Below, piece after piece: positions 1 through 13,100 of a stretch of DNA of 64,000 bases (position 1 is the stretch's first letter; every line of letters begins with the position of its first letter). The stretch covers positions 53,330,386 through 53,394,385 of the forward strand of contig OX359248.1 in the NCBI GenBank assembly GCA_947179485.1, given 5' to 3'. Position numbers and translations under genes: made by a program. The stretch comes from Allacma fusca (Eukaryota > Arthropoda > Collembola > Symphypleona > Sminthuridae). Under the pieces are notes generated by a model. It was not told where the DNA came from and did not search any database. It saw only the letters and a list, made by a program, of their open reading frames with translations.

Positions 1-1088
1 GAATTGTTGTTGTTATTTTGGATTTTATAACAAGTAGTCGCATTATGCCCCTTTTTGGAACAAAATTGACATACTTCTGTGAAATTGCGGACTTGAGAAT
101 CATCTTTCTTGTCATTATTATTTTTCTCAGATTTGATTTCTTCCTTAGGAAGGGTGGCTACTGTAAGAGTAGTGACTGGAGTTGGTGTTGTATTTTTCAG
201 AGTTAATTCTGTTTCTCCATCCACAATAATTTGTAATCGAGCCGAAAAGACAGATAAATTTTCTCTGTCTGGTTCGAAAATAAATCTCTCAAATTCATAT
301 GGAATCTTGCGTAGCATTTGACTTATTTTCTTTCTTTCTGTGAATGTACCATCAACTTGAGAAAGTAGATCGCATGAGTCAATGATGAACGTAGTAATTG
401 GCTTTTTAGGATCAAAAATGTATTTGTCCCATGCTTTCTGTGCTACTTCTGATCTTTTGTCATTTTTGAAATGTTTGATGAAATGTTCACAGAATCGGGT
501 GAGTACTTCATAAGGACCTAACTCTGCTCTCCATGATTGAAATGTACTATCTATGCTTTCGTACCAAGCTACGACTAATTTTGATTTCGAATTTTTGAAA
601 AAATGATGTAAAATAGGTACTAAAAATTCTGGATCAATATCTAAATTTTGACTTTCCTCAAGGAAATTAGTATGCCAGAGTTGTGCATCTATTTTGATGT
701 CATAAGGTAATATACGTTCTTTCAATACCTTAAATAATTTCTGATTCCTCTGAATCCTGGTTAAAGTGTCATCCGTAGACGAACCTCTGTCTTGATTTTG
801 AGATTGAAAGAAATTTCTGCCAGACCTGAATTTAGATCCCCAATTGAAAGAAGTATCTCCCATACGATGGACAAAAGGAACCTTCTGTTTAGGTGGTTCG
901 GTTGTCTTGGGAGCCTCAGGAACCTTTCCGGTCTTCTTCTGCAAAACATCCTTCTTGGCCTGTATTCGGTCCATGTCGCTTTTTAAAGAAATTAATTCCA
1001 AGTCATACTGCAACATTTCGTCAATGTCATCTTTGTCATCAGTCTTGTTGGTCTCTCCAAGATTCTCAACTTCACCGTTGTTAGACAT
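1..1088 (-). CDS. gag-like protein of the LTR element (partial)
   Basis: An open minus-strand frame starts at ATG 1088 and is still open at the window edge (about 362 codons visible). The N-terminus is acidic and Lys-rich (MSNNGEVENLGETNK). A capsid-like middle holds hydrophobic and Trp-containing helices (e.g. LVVAWYESIDSTFQSWRAEL). Near residues 340-353 there is a zinc knuckle C-X2-C-X4-H-X4-C (CQFCSKKGHNATTC), typical of nucleocapsid. Gag packages the element RNA into particles. The assignment rests on the knuckle plus the LTR/PBS context; family-level placement is uncertain. Confidence 0.75.
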   Translation of the reverse strand, partial: MSNNGEVENLGETNKTDDKDDIDEMLQYDLELISLKSDMDRIQAKKDVLQKKTGKVPEAPKTTEPPKQKVPFVHRMGDTSFNWGSKFRSGRNFFQSQNQDRGSSTDDTLTRIQRNQKLFKVLKERILPYDIKIDAQLWHTNFLEESQNLDIDPEFLVPILHHFFKNSKSKLVVAWYESIDSTFQSWRAELGPYEVLTRFCEHFIKHFKNDKRSEVAQKAWDKYIFDPKKPITTFIIDSCDLLSQVDGTFTERKKISQMLRKIPYEFERFIFEPDRENLSVFSARLQIIVDGETELTLKNTTPTPVTTLTVATLPKEEIKSEKNNNDKKDDSQVRNFTEVCQFCSKKGHNATTCYKIQNNNNN

Positions 1089-1479
1089 CATAAATATTAT
1101 GTATAGTCAATAGTCTTAAATGAAATGTACTGTTCAGAGTTTCAAACTCAAATGGTGCACTGAAATTATCACCAAAGTTATTTTCCTATACTGTTCAATG
1201 TAAAAATTTCCTCTCTCACTCCTCAGGTGCACTTTCTATAGTTTAACACAGCACGGAGAGAAATTGAGAAAAAGTAGGCGTTGCCTATAGGCGTGTCTTA
1301 ACACTGATTGGCTGTTCATATGTCCAGATGTTAAGCACTGAAAAATATTTTTAACGTGGTTGATACGGCACTGCGGCGTGTTCAAAATGGCTACCACGGA
1401 GTTGGATTAGTTTTTAACACACTATTTTTCAAAATTTTACTGTTTTTCGGAGATCACTTCACAAAAACACCCGGGAATC

Positions 1480-1497
1480 GACTTGCATCCTCCACCA
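1480..1497 (-). promoter_or_regulatory. Candidate tRNA primer-binding site
   Basis: One base after the LTR end, the minus strand reads TGGTGGAGGATGC..., i.e. it would pair with a tRNA 3' end of the form ...GCATCCTCCACCA. The TGG start and its position next to the LTR are what a reverse-transcription primer site should show. The tRNA species was not identified. Confidence 0.5.
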
Positions 1498-1498
1498 G

Positions 1499-1993
1499 TG
1501 AAACATAATGATGTTTAGTTGCTTATTATTAAATAGGGTTTCTAATTGTTCCTTAAGCTTATTATGCAACAAGGAGTAGTTTCACGGAACTCCTAATGTA
1601 AGATGTTTAGAACACTCGCAAGTAAGGGGGTACTGTCTAGGGTGACACGGGTATTTTGGAAGTGTAATGTCAATTATGGATTGTGTAATAAATGTGATGT
1701 AACTGTGTGTAAAGATAATGTTTAATATACTTAGGAACTGTATATTTATTCTGAAACTTAATATCTTTCAAACTTATAATTCTCTTTCACAAGTTAGAAC
1801 TTAGCTCTCGATCTTCCAATATCCAACTGACTCTCGCCAGTTGTACATTCTCTGATCTCGCTTCTAAATCTCTATTCAATTTACATTCTAATCTTTATCA
1901 TACATGCAAATACTATTCCTTAGGAATAGTTCGAACCTTGAATTCATCCTTAAATTCCTATTCTAATTTAACATCTTATTTGTATCCGTCACA
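1499..1993 (-). repeat. 5' LTR of the retrotransposon
   Basis: On the minus strand the LTR begins TGTGACGGATAC (at 1993) and ends GTTTCA (at 1499), the usual TG...CA ends. It is about 495 bp long and directly precedes the primer-binding site. Boundaries are set by those ends and by the PBS position, since the partner LTR is not available for comparison. Confidence 0.6.
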
Positions 1994-3742
1994 ATATGAT
2001 TCATATGTATTTTGTGTAATGATCCAAGAATAGTGAGTTCATTGTGAAATGCGTACTTGGGTATTTTATTAGTATTGCTCCACATGAATTTAGGATTTTC
2101 ATAGGGACTGGAATTATTGTGAGGGCACATAAACTTTATTATACAATATTGAACATTATTTCCAACTTCAGACTGGATCGTGAATTCAAGACATAATTTA
2201 TTTGAAATGGTATAATGTCTCTGCAGGGTCGGAAATTATGTTATTGGTATAGTGTTAATAGTGGTGGTCACGCAATAGTACTGCTAAAGTTTATATAGTA
2301 TAGTATTGAATTGTTAATGACTAAAGTGCACTATCTTTGTAAGAGCTCTGTGCATGTACATACATACGTATGTAAAGGAAAGGTACATGCTTTGGCCGTG
2401 TCCATAGATTTTGCAATGGGAAGACTCACTTTGCATGATTAATTATTGTAGCTGGACCTGTTGGATCCCTAATTGGAAATTGGAATTCATGTCGTTATCT
2501 GCTTGGTCGGTTCATATAGGAAAAATGACATTTTATATAGAGCTCGTGCCAATAGGTATTACCTGTTGATACAGACATTTATCAAGGGACCTGTAGTTAT
2601 AAGCATGATGTGACCGAGCTCGGGTGAATAATTAATAGATTTCGAATATTTGAAGTTGAACTACACTAGGAATCTGAAGTTTTGATGTACAATTGATGTT
2701 GTTTCGTGTTTGGGACTCCTTAGCTTAACCTCACAGTCTCACACATATTTTGATGGCGTGTATGTGGAACTCTGCAACTATAATGTCATGCCCAGTTTAC
2801 TCACTCTATAATAGATTGTTGGTAAAGAGTAGGATAGTTTCTGGATTTCCCTAACAACTTTTTTAAACACAACTGATCAATAATTGACAGTAGTGCAGTT
2901 GTTATTCCTGTTCTATTTTTTTTTACATTATAGGGGTAGATACTCCATTATAATTATGTAACAACTGAATTTCTACAATGACCTTGGAAAGTTGTGCTGA
3001 TATTGTGGATTCATATTTAATGTCAATCCAGGACCGATAGTGTAGCATGTAATTTGTATCTATGTAATTTTTACATACAGTCAATTCCTTCTACAGGAGC
3101 AAACCTAGAGGTACAAAAATGTAACTCTAAAAATGGCATGCCCTTATCAGGAAAAGAATTAACATTGGGTTAAAGGGAAATGTACCAAATAATAGTAATA
3201 CCCCTCAAGTAAAACCCCTCTCCAATATGGAATCTGCTATAGGAAGAGTTTTCAATTTGAATGACAACTTATAATGTTATAATAAAATTAATTACGTGCA
3301 AATGCATCAATAATACGAATGAAATTTTGTTTTGTATTACAGAGTCAGCACAAGGATTTAGAAATGATGACAGGAAATCGAGGACGCCGGACCAGTGACC
3401 CATGTTGAGTGTAAATTGGAACATAATTTTTGGGGTCACGTGGAAAGTGAATTAATAATTTGAGGCTATCATTTTTATTATTGAATAATTTGGTTCACCC
3501 ATTATTTTTTCCAAATATTGTGTATTCAATTTTCATGGGACAGGTGTGTGGGAAGTAATTAAAAAAAGTGTGCTTGGTGTGCAAATATTAAAATATACTG
3601 ACACCATCAGAATACCAAACTCCGCCAATCATCTCTACACTTGGGCAAATTAAATGACTGGGATAAATTTAATGTACGTGGCGAGACATTATTTGTGTGG
3701 TGTATACTGAGTTCCGTACTTTTTGTGTGCCTATGAGCTCTT
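1994..3742. other. Intergenic, no gene recognised
   Basis: AT-rich sequence between the LTR element and the flippase upstream exon. No convincing coding stretch. A pyrimidine-rich acceptor-like site ends at 3342 and could open an untranslated exon of the flippase, but no clear donor follows it. The short string tgtctctgcagggtcggaaa (about 2216) recurs with one change near 7008; its meaning is unknown. Confidence 0.4.
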
Positions 3743-3751
3743 TCTCTTCAC

Positions 3752-3760
3752 TTTATATAA
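3752..3760 (+). promoter_or_regulatory. TATA-like element upstream of flippase exon 1a
   Basis: TTTATATAA lies about 310 bp upstream of the short-form start codon. A TCAGTT string resembling an arthropod initiator lies at 3817-3822, which is too far from the TATA-like box for one core promoter. Suggestive only. The start site could also lie further upstream, because a strong acceptor (pyrimidine run then CAACAG, ending 4040) suggests a spliced 5' leader. Confidence 0.2.
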
Positions 3761-4067
3761 TATGAGTCAATTGAAGTTAAAATACTCCAGCTGGGAAATT
3801 ATCGATAGGAACAGTGTCAGTTTGACTGTCATCCGAGCTAAGTGACTACTGTAGACTTGAGAACGTGTGAGGAACATCAAGTGTTGAAGACGACAGTTGA
3901 GAATAGGCTTGATGCCTCTGGATTGTGCCTCATTCAAATCAGTGGATGAATGGACACATGGACGAGGGTGTTGCCAGCCTGACATCCGTGGGTCATTATC
4001 ACTACACTCCTGATTTCCCCCTTATTTCTTTTGTCAACAGATTGTCACTGCATTCCACATTGCCAGC

Positions 4068-4107
4068 ATGGTCTGGTTCAGCGCGAGGAAAAATGATGAT
4101 ATCAAAG
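4068..4107 (+). CDS. ATP8B: Flippase alternative first coding exon (short form)
   Basis: ATG at 4068 (context gccagcATGG: A at -3, G at +4) opens [13 protein letters not shown] and ends in phase 1 at a GTAAGA donor (4108). Exon 2 (22633) starts in the matching phase, giving [18 protein letters not shown]. This reads like the short charged N-termini of ATP8B proteins just before the conserved R-x-N-D segment. A pyrimidine-rich acceptor ends at 4040, so the 5' leader is probably spliced. The exon is only 40 coding bases, so support comes from the phase match, donor, start context and the normal total length it produces. Transcript evidence is not available here. Confidence 0.7.
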
Positions 4108-7100
4108 GTAAGAATACACACGGTCTCTTTTCTCTATCTATTTTTTTTTCTCAAAACACATCAATCAGGTCTACATCAAGCCAAATAACACGTTGTTTTG
4201 TGCTGAGAGTTGAGACACATATAAATATTACGTAAGTACTAGAGCTCCCGCGTATGTACCTACAATCATTGGGTTATCACATTTATACATTGTCAGCTAA
4301 GAAGAAATTCGGACGTTTGCCAATTATCTATTTGGAAAGCCAGGATCATCAGGTCACGGAAATTTTTAACGTTAAAAAATTTGGGTCTACTTGGGATACA
4401 ATTTCCTTTGAAAGAATTGTGCTCCTTATTAGCACATAATTTTTACATATTACAAATTTTACAGATACTTTCGTTTTTTCTTAAATCAGGTGCATTTGCC
4501 CATTACAAATATTGCAGGGACTTTAGTGTTAATTTTTGATTCTTACAAAAATGACTGGATATTAAGTTGACGTGTTTAAGATTTTACACGAATAAATAAT
4601 AATTTTTCTTTCTTAGAAGTACGGCTTTTGTAGATCTATGCCTCTTCGCTGTAAGAAATTGTTCCATGTGCTCCTTATTGGTTCTTAGCGGATGATCGGT
4701 GATTGGAAAACATATATCAGACAATTTCTCTGTATTTTATGCTGACGCTTGGACTTCAAAGCAAATCCAGGATTTTTCTCTGCTTTCGGTGCCAGAATAA
4801 AATATTGACAATTTTGTATAAGGGCAAGTTCAGCCTGGTACACTATGCAAAAGTAATTTATGTAGATTACCTGTATTAGCACCCCATGTAGATACATACT
4901 TGTTTAGTGCTTCTTGACGTATGTATCTATGTATCTACGATAAATTGATCTTGCTTCTCGTTCAAAGGCTTGTTGCTATTTATACAACTTTCCCAGGCCT
5001 TGGTAGTTCCCTTGCATATTGTGATGGGAACATTATGTTCTAGTACTTTCCAGAACCTACTCAATATCCGTTAGAAAATGTGTATAATTATTTGGGGTTT
5101 TACAACACATAATTTGACGTGAGAACATTGAACAGAGTAAATTTAATTTTCTGGGTAAATCGTCGAATTTCATGTGTAAGTTCGTCTGCTGAATGGTTGT
5201 AGGGCAGGGAGATTTTTGAAATAATGTTGCTATACAAATGTGCAATTACATATAGGCATGTTGACTTATGTACATATCTATACGTACCAGATACATAACA
5301 AGTAGATACACAAATATATGAGCTCCCATTATATAACTGCAGTAGTATCTTACGCCTTGAAAATTAACTTCAATGTTATCAAAATAATTTATGACTGTAA
5401 ACAAATATAGTGAGTAAAATCAGATAAAAGGAGTGGATTAGACCAAAGGTGTAGACGCTTAAAATTCGTTTACGAAACTTTCCGCAAATAGTTTCCACAT
5501 GTTTCAACATACTTGTGAATTTATGTTCTATATGTAACTACTTACCAGACATATAAAAAAAAATCATTTAAAGCCAAATATCGTGTGCTAATTTTGGAGG
5601 AGTCTTGTCGCCACATTTATTCCCTGTAGAATGTAGAATAGCTAGATTAGCTTGAAACATGGATTGAAAAAATCCCCCAACTTGGTAAGAAATTTTCTTC
5701 AACAGCAACTCCTAAAATTTGATTTGCATCTATAGCTGTAGGTCAGGATTTTGTGCTGTTGCTGTGCTGAGAATTACAATTATGTGGGAAAAAGTCAGTC
5801 AGTGGCCAGAAGTAATAAATTCATTCATTCACAACTTTCTGGGGAAAATCCAGACTTTATCCCATTCGTGAATGAATGAATGAAAGAGACGAAAGGGTTC
5901 GGCTAAAACTAAACGTTCCTGGGATTTTTCCCTGTTGTTTCTGAAATATATCCAGTAGTAGGGTGGATGTTGTATGTAATTGCCGTGTAATTAGTGTCAG
6001 CGTAAATGTAATTTGTCATTATTAAGCCTGATTATCAAGTTAAAACACATTTTTACAATTTACATTCCAAATGTTTGTCGAGGGTTTCTCAAAGTTGCCC
6101 GAACTGTTCCGTGTAATTAAATACTAACAAAAATGTTCTTTTTTTCACCCTTATGTACAAATGTGAGACTATACTTTGGCGGCAGGACATTCATAAGAAA
6201 TGAGAGCGAACCATATGTCAGCCCCTATCCACATTGTACTAGTTCTTGTTTGATTTATTACTTTTTTAAGTACATGCGTTTGGTGAGTCATGACATTACC
6301 GCATGTGTTCTGTGCATATCGGTCATGTTCCAAAATCCACCTTTCTTAACCAATGTCCTCAATTGGCGATATGCAAATTTTACTTCAAAACTTCCCTTCT
6401 GACAGTGTCTACGACTGTACGAATATAGTGCTCTGCTCTTTTAGCGTTTTCCCTCCTGCATTACTAACTACTGTTTATTTGCCCATAGGAATTTCCTGCC
6501 TTATATGGAGTATGAATAATTATCCAAAATTATAAATTATTATGAATGTTTTCCCCAGAAAAGTTAAGTGCGGCCTAATTCTCCATGTTGGTTTAGGGTA
6601 ATTAGGCTCATTTTTTTTAAATAGTAATTTAGAGTCTACCACTATTCTGCATTTTTTGCCACAAGATTTTTATTTTCTATGTAATCATTTTGGTCACGTC
6701 CACTGGAGAAGGGATGCTGACATCTGGCAATTTATTTTAAAGTATACTCTCTCTACAATAGCACTCCTCAAACTAAGTGAGGCTTTGCTTCTATAGTAGT
6801 ATGATCTTATAATTGTTACCCTTGCAATATTTGTCAATGCGTTCAATCCCATGGTACAACCAGTACGCGTGCTATAGATGAATGTAATTACAATATTAGC
6901 TGTAATACAAATTTCAAAATAAAACGGGAATACCCTTTAGTTGAGATCTCTAATTATGTATGTATGTAGTGTAGTGTAATCATTTGTTCATCCGTCAAAC
7001 GAGTCCTGTCTCTGTAGGGTCGGAAATGTCTGGGAAGACCCCGTCTTACGTCTAGGTACCAGCATTTCTAAAAAGACTGCACCGCCAACTAGCAGCTACT

Positions 7101-10100
7101 TCCGGAACTAGAATTCTACCCGGTAACGGTTCCTCAAAGCTCGGGCACGTAATATTCCCGAATCTCACTAGAGGCTCCATGAAGTCATGTTTTCAATTCG
7201 TCTAGAAGAGTAAAATGTCAGAAGTGCGAATACAATTTATTTACCTTCGTGTACATGTTGTTCTGTACAGTGGGCTGTCAGTATAAGAGCAGTCCTGGCA
7301 AGAGCCTTTTATTTACAGCGACAATAATTTGTAAAGTCGGGGTCAATTATTGAAATGTTATTTTCTATAGGAATTGCAATGTATGATGTTATTTGAGTCA
7401 AGTGTGCTGCTCTTGGCAGGGACTCTCGTCGAGAGAGAATGCACTGTATATACAGTTACTATATCCAACAATCTGGAACAAGTTCTCACTGGGGAATCCG
7501 GTACTTTATTATTTGACTTGCACAAGGTTGTCATAAAGGAGGCACTGCTCCTGCTAGTTATTAGTCCGTACCATATTTGATGTATGGAGGCCTGGAAGGA
7601 ACCTCTACCTCTAGCACTTCATGTGCTACACTTAACAAAAACATACATCGAAAATGTAGGGCTGTGGTGCAGAGTGCAGAGAACATGTAAAATAGCTCCT
7701 GGATGGTCATACCGAGGGAAATTGCCTTGTCCAAACACGGTAATTTCACCAAGCTTTCTCCTCATAAAGTTTATAGACTGAGGTAGTTTTAGGTGAATGA
7801 TCTTATTTTTCTGGTCGACAAATATGTCTGGAACTCTCAAGTCAAAATTGCCGGCTTTCTCCACCAAGTCGCAGACTCTTATGGAAGGGAGTTTATATAT
7901 TCTCGAGCAGTAGGTCTTACCAATTGAGTTTGATTGATGAATGTCTTTAATTTGAATTTTGTAAAGGCTGATTTTGTCAGTAATTCGTACTTTATATAAT
8001 TTGTACGTGCCAGGCTGTTAGTTTTATTATGACTGGATGCAAATTTCTGAGATATGTTGGTGCTTTTAACGCCATTACTTTTAATTAGATAGTGTATTGT
8101 AGGAATACATAAATATATAATTGTACATACACATATCTATATGTAATTACATGACTCATGCACTTATAGGAACATGTTTTTATAAGGAGACAAGCCATCC
8201 TTCCCTCAAACGGGAATGTATCCAAATATTTTTTCCTTATTGAGAAATTGCTCCAACAAGGGCTTTATGGTAGGGAAAGTTAACTGTATTCTCTTACAAG
8301 GAGAGAAATTAAGATAGGGGTACTAGGGAAACGTGTCCAACTGTATTTATCATTCCGAGAAAGTGGCTCTATATAAGAAGTCCTTTATACAGATTAACTA
8401 GAATAATTTTAACATATTGCCGTGGTTGCTAGGAAATGAAAAGATGATGGATGGGGTATAGCTGGAGATCAGTACAGCTCTACTTGGATTTTATTTAACC
8501 GAATAAAAGAATGGCAAGATGGCGAGAGCGGTTGTCAGATGCACCAGACACTGACACGATCAAAACGAGGGGGAAATTTTCATTTTCTCTTGAACGGAGA
8601 TACCCGATCTGTACAGCCGTTGTAGCAATATGAGCTATGACGTACCAATAACAGAACATAATTTTAAATATCATGTAAGATTAAACGTGAGAGCTAAAAT
8701 GTATAACTTTAATTAAACATGATAAGAATGATGACGCTACATGATTTTTGCAGCTGCTGACTTTTGAAGGATTTCATGATCGTTCACTCATTGCAATAAT
8801 TGCTATTTGATTTACTTTCATTAGCCTATCCATTCGACTAGGGAGATATTTGATCGTGGTCAGCCCTTATTTCCCCGTTTTATCTTTGTACTAAAATTCA
8901 TGATGATAGAACCATCCGCGACCACAGCAACGTAATGTTAACAAAATTGTAGTTCCGTAGGAATGACGAATATATTTTCAACGTGATTGATACACCCCAT
9001 TTGATTGTAAAACTATGTTCCAAGAAACCTACCACAAGATACGACTCTTAATCTCATGTTTCTTCCATACATTGGGGACTGAATTCTAGTTCCAGAGAAT
9101 TGGCGGTTTCACGTATTGGCTCATGCTGTACACTGCTGTCGTTGATTTTGTCCACTTGTATTAGAAAAAAAAATCGTATATATTTATCATATCACCGCAG
9201 GGTAATATAAACACATGCAGTGCAATTTCTCAAAAAATCCTTAATAGACGGAGAGTAGCGTTATGTTTGTTCATGCTCCATCGGTTCTAGTGCACGTGTA
9301 CTTAATTCAGTTTTGAACAAAATTCTAAATTCCCACCCCTTTGCGAAAACCTGTACGGAAGATTTGGTCGTTCAAAGTCCCTATTACGAATGTCGGAGTG
9401 TCTGCTTGTCTGCCAGGACGATAGATGCCGAACTAAGGGCACCAGGCAACTCAAATTTTTTGTAGGGACAGTTTGCATAAAAAATAAGAAGCCTCTTATT
9501 TTTGATGAACATCGGGTCTTCTGACCGTTTGACCTCAGAAAATTAAATTAATTCACATATAAACATACGAATATATGTATACAAAAGTTGCGCCATCTAT
9601 AAAATTGCATTTGTTGCTTACATTAAATTCTCTCTCATATCAGCCGGTAGATGTCGCATAAACTGGCACATGCGTAATTTGAAAATGAGTGCTAACGCTT
9701 ACCAAAATTTGTGTACGCCTACACATTGCGTTTACACCCCGGAATTTTAATTAATCGTTAGACAATATAGTAGCCACGGTGGAAATGGATGTCTATGTTC
9801 GTATTAAGTATGAGTTCATCCCCAAACGTTTTAATGCGCACCGGTGTGCCTAATCGTTGTACTGACTAATAGTCAACGCTCACTGGTGTATTTATAAATA
9901 TTTTAGTTTATTTATAGGGTAACGTATAATTGCCTTCTTATGCTATTACATCCTATGGTGGCGCTTCCCCCCGTAGCCACTTAGCCACGTAGTAGTGCTG
10001 ATCACAGATAATTTTGAAGATGTGGATGTATGTGTGATTGCGCGTGCTTACTTTTTTTTTACCTTTTTTAATGTCCTGAACTCAAAAGGATGGCCCAATT

Positions 10101-13100
10101 TTCTCCAAATTCAACAGAATTCGAACTGTTTGGTATTATGTAAGAAGTTTAATTGTCCGGTGAGTCAACAGTGACCGTGACGAAAACAGGAAATCAAGCA
10201 TCGCTACGATAGTAATAGGCAATAGTGATACACGTCCTTTCATTTTGACCCCAAATAGGCATCTGAGTGTAAATTGTAATAATACAGTAGGTAGATGAAG
10301 TGAAAAGAAGTTCCCTATTGTGAGCATCTGGTTGTTTGCTATCTGTTTACCCGTCATCACAATATTCGAGCAAACCGTTGCAATTGCAATGACACCAGAC
10401 AGTTCAAATTGTTAAAAAATATTGGCACGTTACCTTTGCAGTCAGAAATCAATTGATTTTAGAAGAGATTAAGCTATTATCCGTTCGACCTCAGGAAATT
10501 AAAAGAGGGCACCATTGTATAAACTCATTTTAATGTACATACTTATATGACTTGGACAAAAGGCGCAGCCTCCAGATACCCCATGGTGTACAAATGTATG
10601 TACACTGTTACAAAATCAACCTCTAGATGTCATGTAAACCTGATCTGATCTGCAATAGGAGCACGTACCATTCTAAGTGGGGAAATGAAGCGCACGGAAT
10701 TTCAAATTATTAGAGATTTGACATAATGATCAGCTCGCTATCATAAAAGTGTCATTGCTTATAGGATGCACTGTGGTGGTGGTGCATGGAGCCAGTAAAT
10801 TGAATTTCAATTTAAAATTGCACAAAGTCCCATGCTCTTCTAAGTTCTACGTTCAATCAGTATATGGCTCAATACTTCTCAGAATTGAATTAAACGTTCT
10901 TTGATGCATTATTTTTACTCTGCCCTCCATGCTCATAGTAGGGATAGTACAGTATTCTACTTTGCCCATTTGTAACCTATTGTTAGTTTTTATCATCGAG
11001 GATTCCGTCCACGGAAGGATTTATAGCGGCGTATTTCCTTTGCAAATGTTTCCTTCTACTCTTCCAAATAGCAGACTAACCGAATTTTAATAAGGAACTG
11101 ATTCAGACGGGCGTTCCGACTGATAAAATGCTCCTCATCTTATGTGTCTCATTCGTTTTCTGAACTATGAGCAGGAGCAACTTCCTCTGAGCGTAGAGTC
11201 TATTAGAGTCTATTTAAGGGAGACATGCTGTTGGAAGCACATATGTACTTATGTATATAATTATGTATAATACGGTCTCTCTGTATTCCCGTAAGTATAA
11301 CCCCGGATGATTGACTATAGTTTGCACATGTAATTTATGGGTATCTACATTTACAAAGAAATTGCACACATTCTTAATACAGGGCGTTCCTTCTATTAGG
11401 GACTCCATCACACGAGCATGTCCTTTACATGTCCATATACATATTTGGACGAATTTCCTTTATTTACAACCTTAACATTGTTATCCCTATAAGAGCATAT
11501 ACAACTGTAGAAGCCCCACTTTCCTCCAGCCAGAAGTGTTCCCCTACTGGGAGGAAACTGTATATGACTTGACGCTTCTGTAGCAGTTTGATAAAATACA
11601 CAGGACCAAATAGGATTTTCATTGGTATTAGTTCTCATCTAATTTCCTTGGGAAAACCTATCTTCTAAAGTGAACATGTGCACAGCGTAGACACCATAAG
11701 GTAACTAAGTTTCAACTCTGCACTTTAGTCTCGCTATGAGAGGCCCCCTTAGAAATCCATTGTCTCTGTCAGGGTTTGAACTGAATCATCTTTTTAAGAA
11801 TTTTTGGAACCATGCCTCACCAACATTGTTGTCTTTATAAAGGACATTTCAATTTTTAATGCATCAATTATGGGGCTCTCAGAGGTTCTTATCCTCAAAG
11901 GCTCTACTGTATGTGTCTTTAATTTATTTATTCACGGCATGCTTTTTTCCGGCTTTTGTGCACGGACAGTGCTGTCAAACTTTGTTCATATTACATTGTC
12001 TGATGCGTGGGTTTAAATGCATTCATACAGTAGGGACTTCATTGAGCGGACCTTTTAATTCGCTAAAATCCTGCTACTACGAACGGGCTCCGTTTTAAAA
12101 GGGACATTCCCACGGGAACGGAAGTGAGTCACTGCATGAACAAATTCCCAAAACCGTTGGAACAAGATTGCCCTTTTAGAGGGCGTCACCCTAAAGTGAA
12201 ACCTCTGTACAGTGGGGATAGTGAATTGGGCCTGTATTTTTTTTTATCCCTGAACGCATTCACCTGTATAATAGTAAATACACGAAGGTACATATACAAG
12301 CACCTATCTATAATTACTTAGACATGTTCAGCCGGCCCATTCGTTCCCCATATCCAGCAAAGCATGAATGAGAGAAAGAGGTATTTGCCCCTTAAAATGA
12401 AAGAAGTTGTGGGTTGTTTGTGCATTTATAGTTACATTTTCCGAGCTACTTTCTCCATGAGGCTCAAACGACAATAAATGTCAGGTCTCACTGGAATTTT
12501 TCCCATAAAAAGTTTACCTGGCAGTTACGGCCTGCCCTACACACAGGATACACGATACGACGATGCCGTAAAAATGTACTTCAGTATTTGGGAGCGCCAA
12601 GGCTCCTAGAAGCTCACCAGAAGTTGTTAATACTCCGGGCTTTCAGCATAGCTTAAGGGGGGCGATCAAACAATAGCACATGTATATTTAAATAATCCAA
12701 GTATAATATTATACACATGTGTGGAGTACATATTCTGTGCTCTGACTTTTCGTTCATATCCATTACTTTCCCTGGTCAAGTCCAACCGGGAGTTCCAGCT
12801 CGGTTGGAGTGTAAGTAATTATATAACAGTATTTCAAAAACTGATTTCTCTCTATCTTCTCCTTGGGCAATTATGTTGTCATCGTGCATTAAAAATGTAC
12901 AGTACAATAATTACTCTATAGTCTAGCACCCATAAAAGACACAACATTTGATCCTTATAATTATTTGGTCGATGAGTGGAAAGTCCACAATTATTCATAT
13001 ATTTTTTCCGGAAAAATGTTATTATAAGAAATGCTTGTATAAGGAAGAGGAATATTAACATACTGGGCTACTTGGGAAATGGGAAAATATGTTTACTCCT

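Larger units (their letters stand above)
1..1993 (-). mobile_element. LTR retrotransposon, 5' part (runs off left edge)
   Basis: Read on the minus strand, the order is LTR (1499-1993), primer-binding site, untranslated leader, then a gag-like frame that continues past position 1. This is the 5' half of an LTR retrotransposon. The gag with a single CCHC knuckle fits Ty3/mdg4-type elements best, but no pol is in view, so the family is an inference. The second LTR lies outside the window, so neither LTR divergence (age) nor the far target-site copy can be judged. The part seen looks whole. Treated as a fossil element, not a host gene. Confidence 0.8.
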
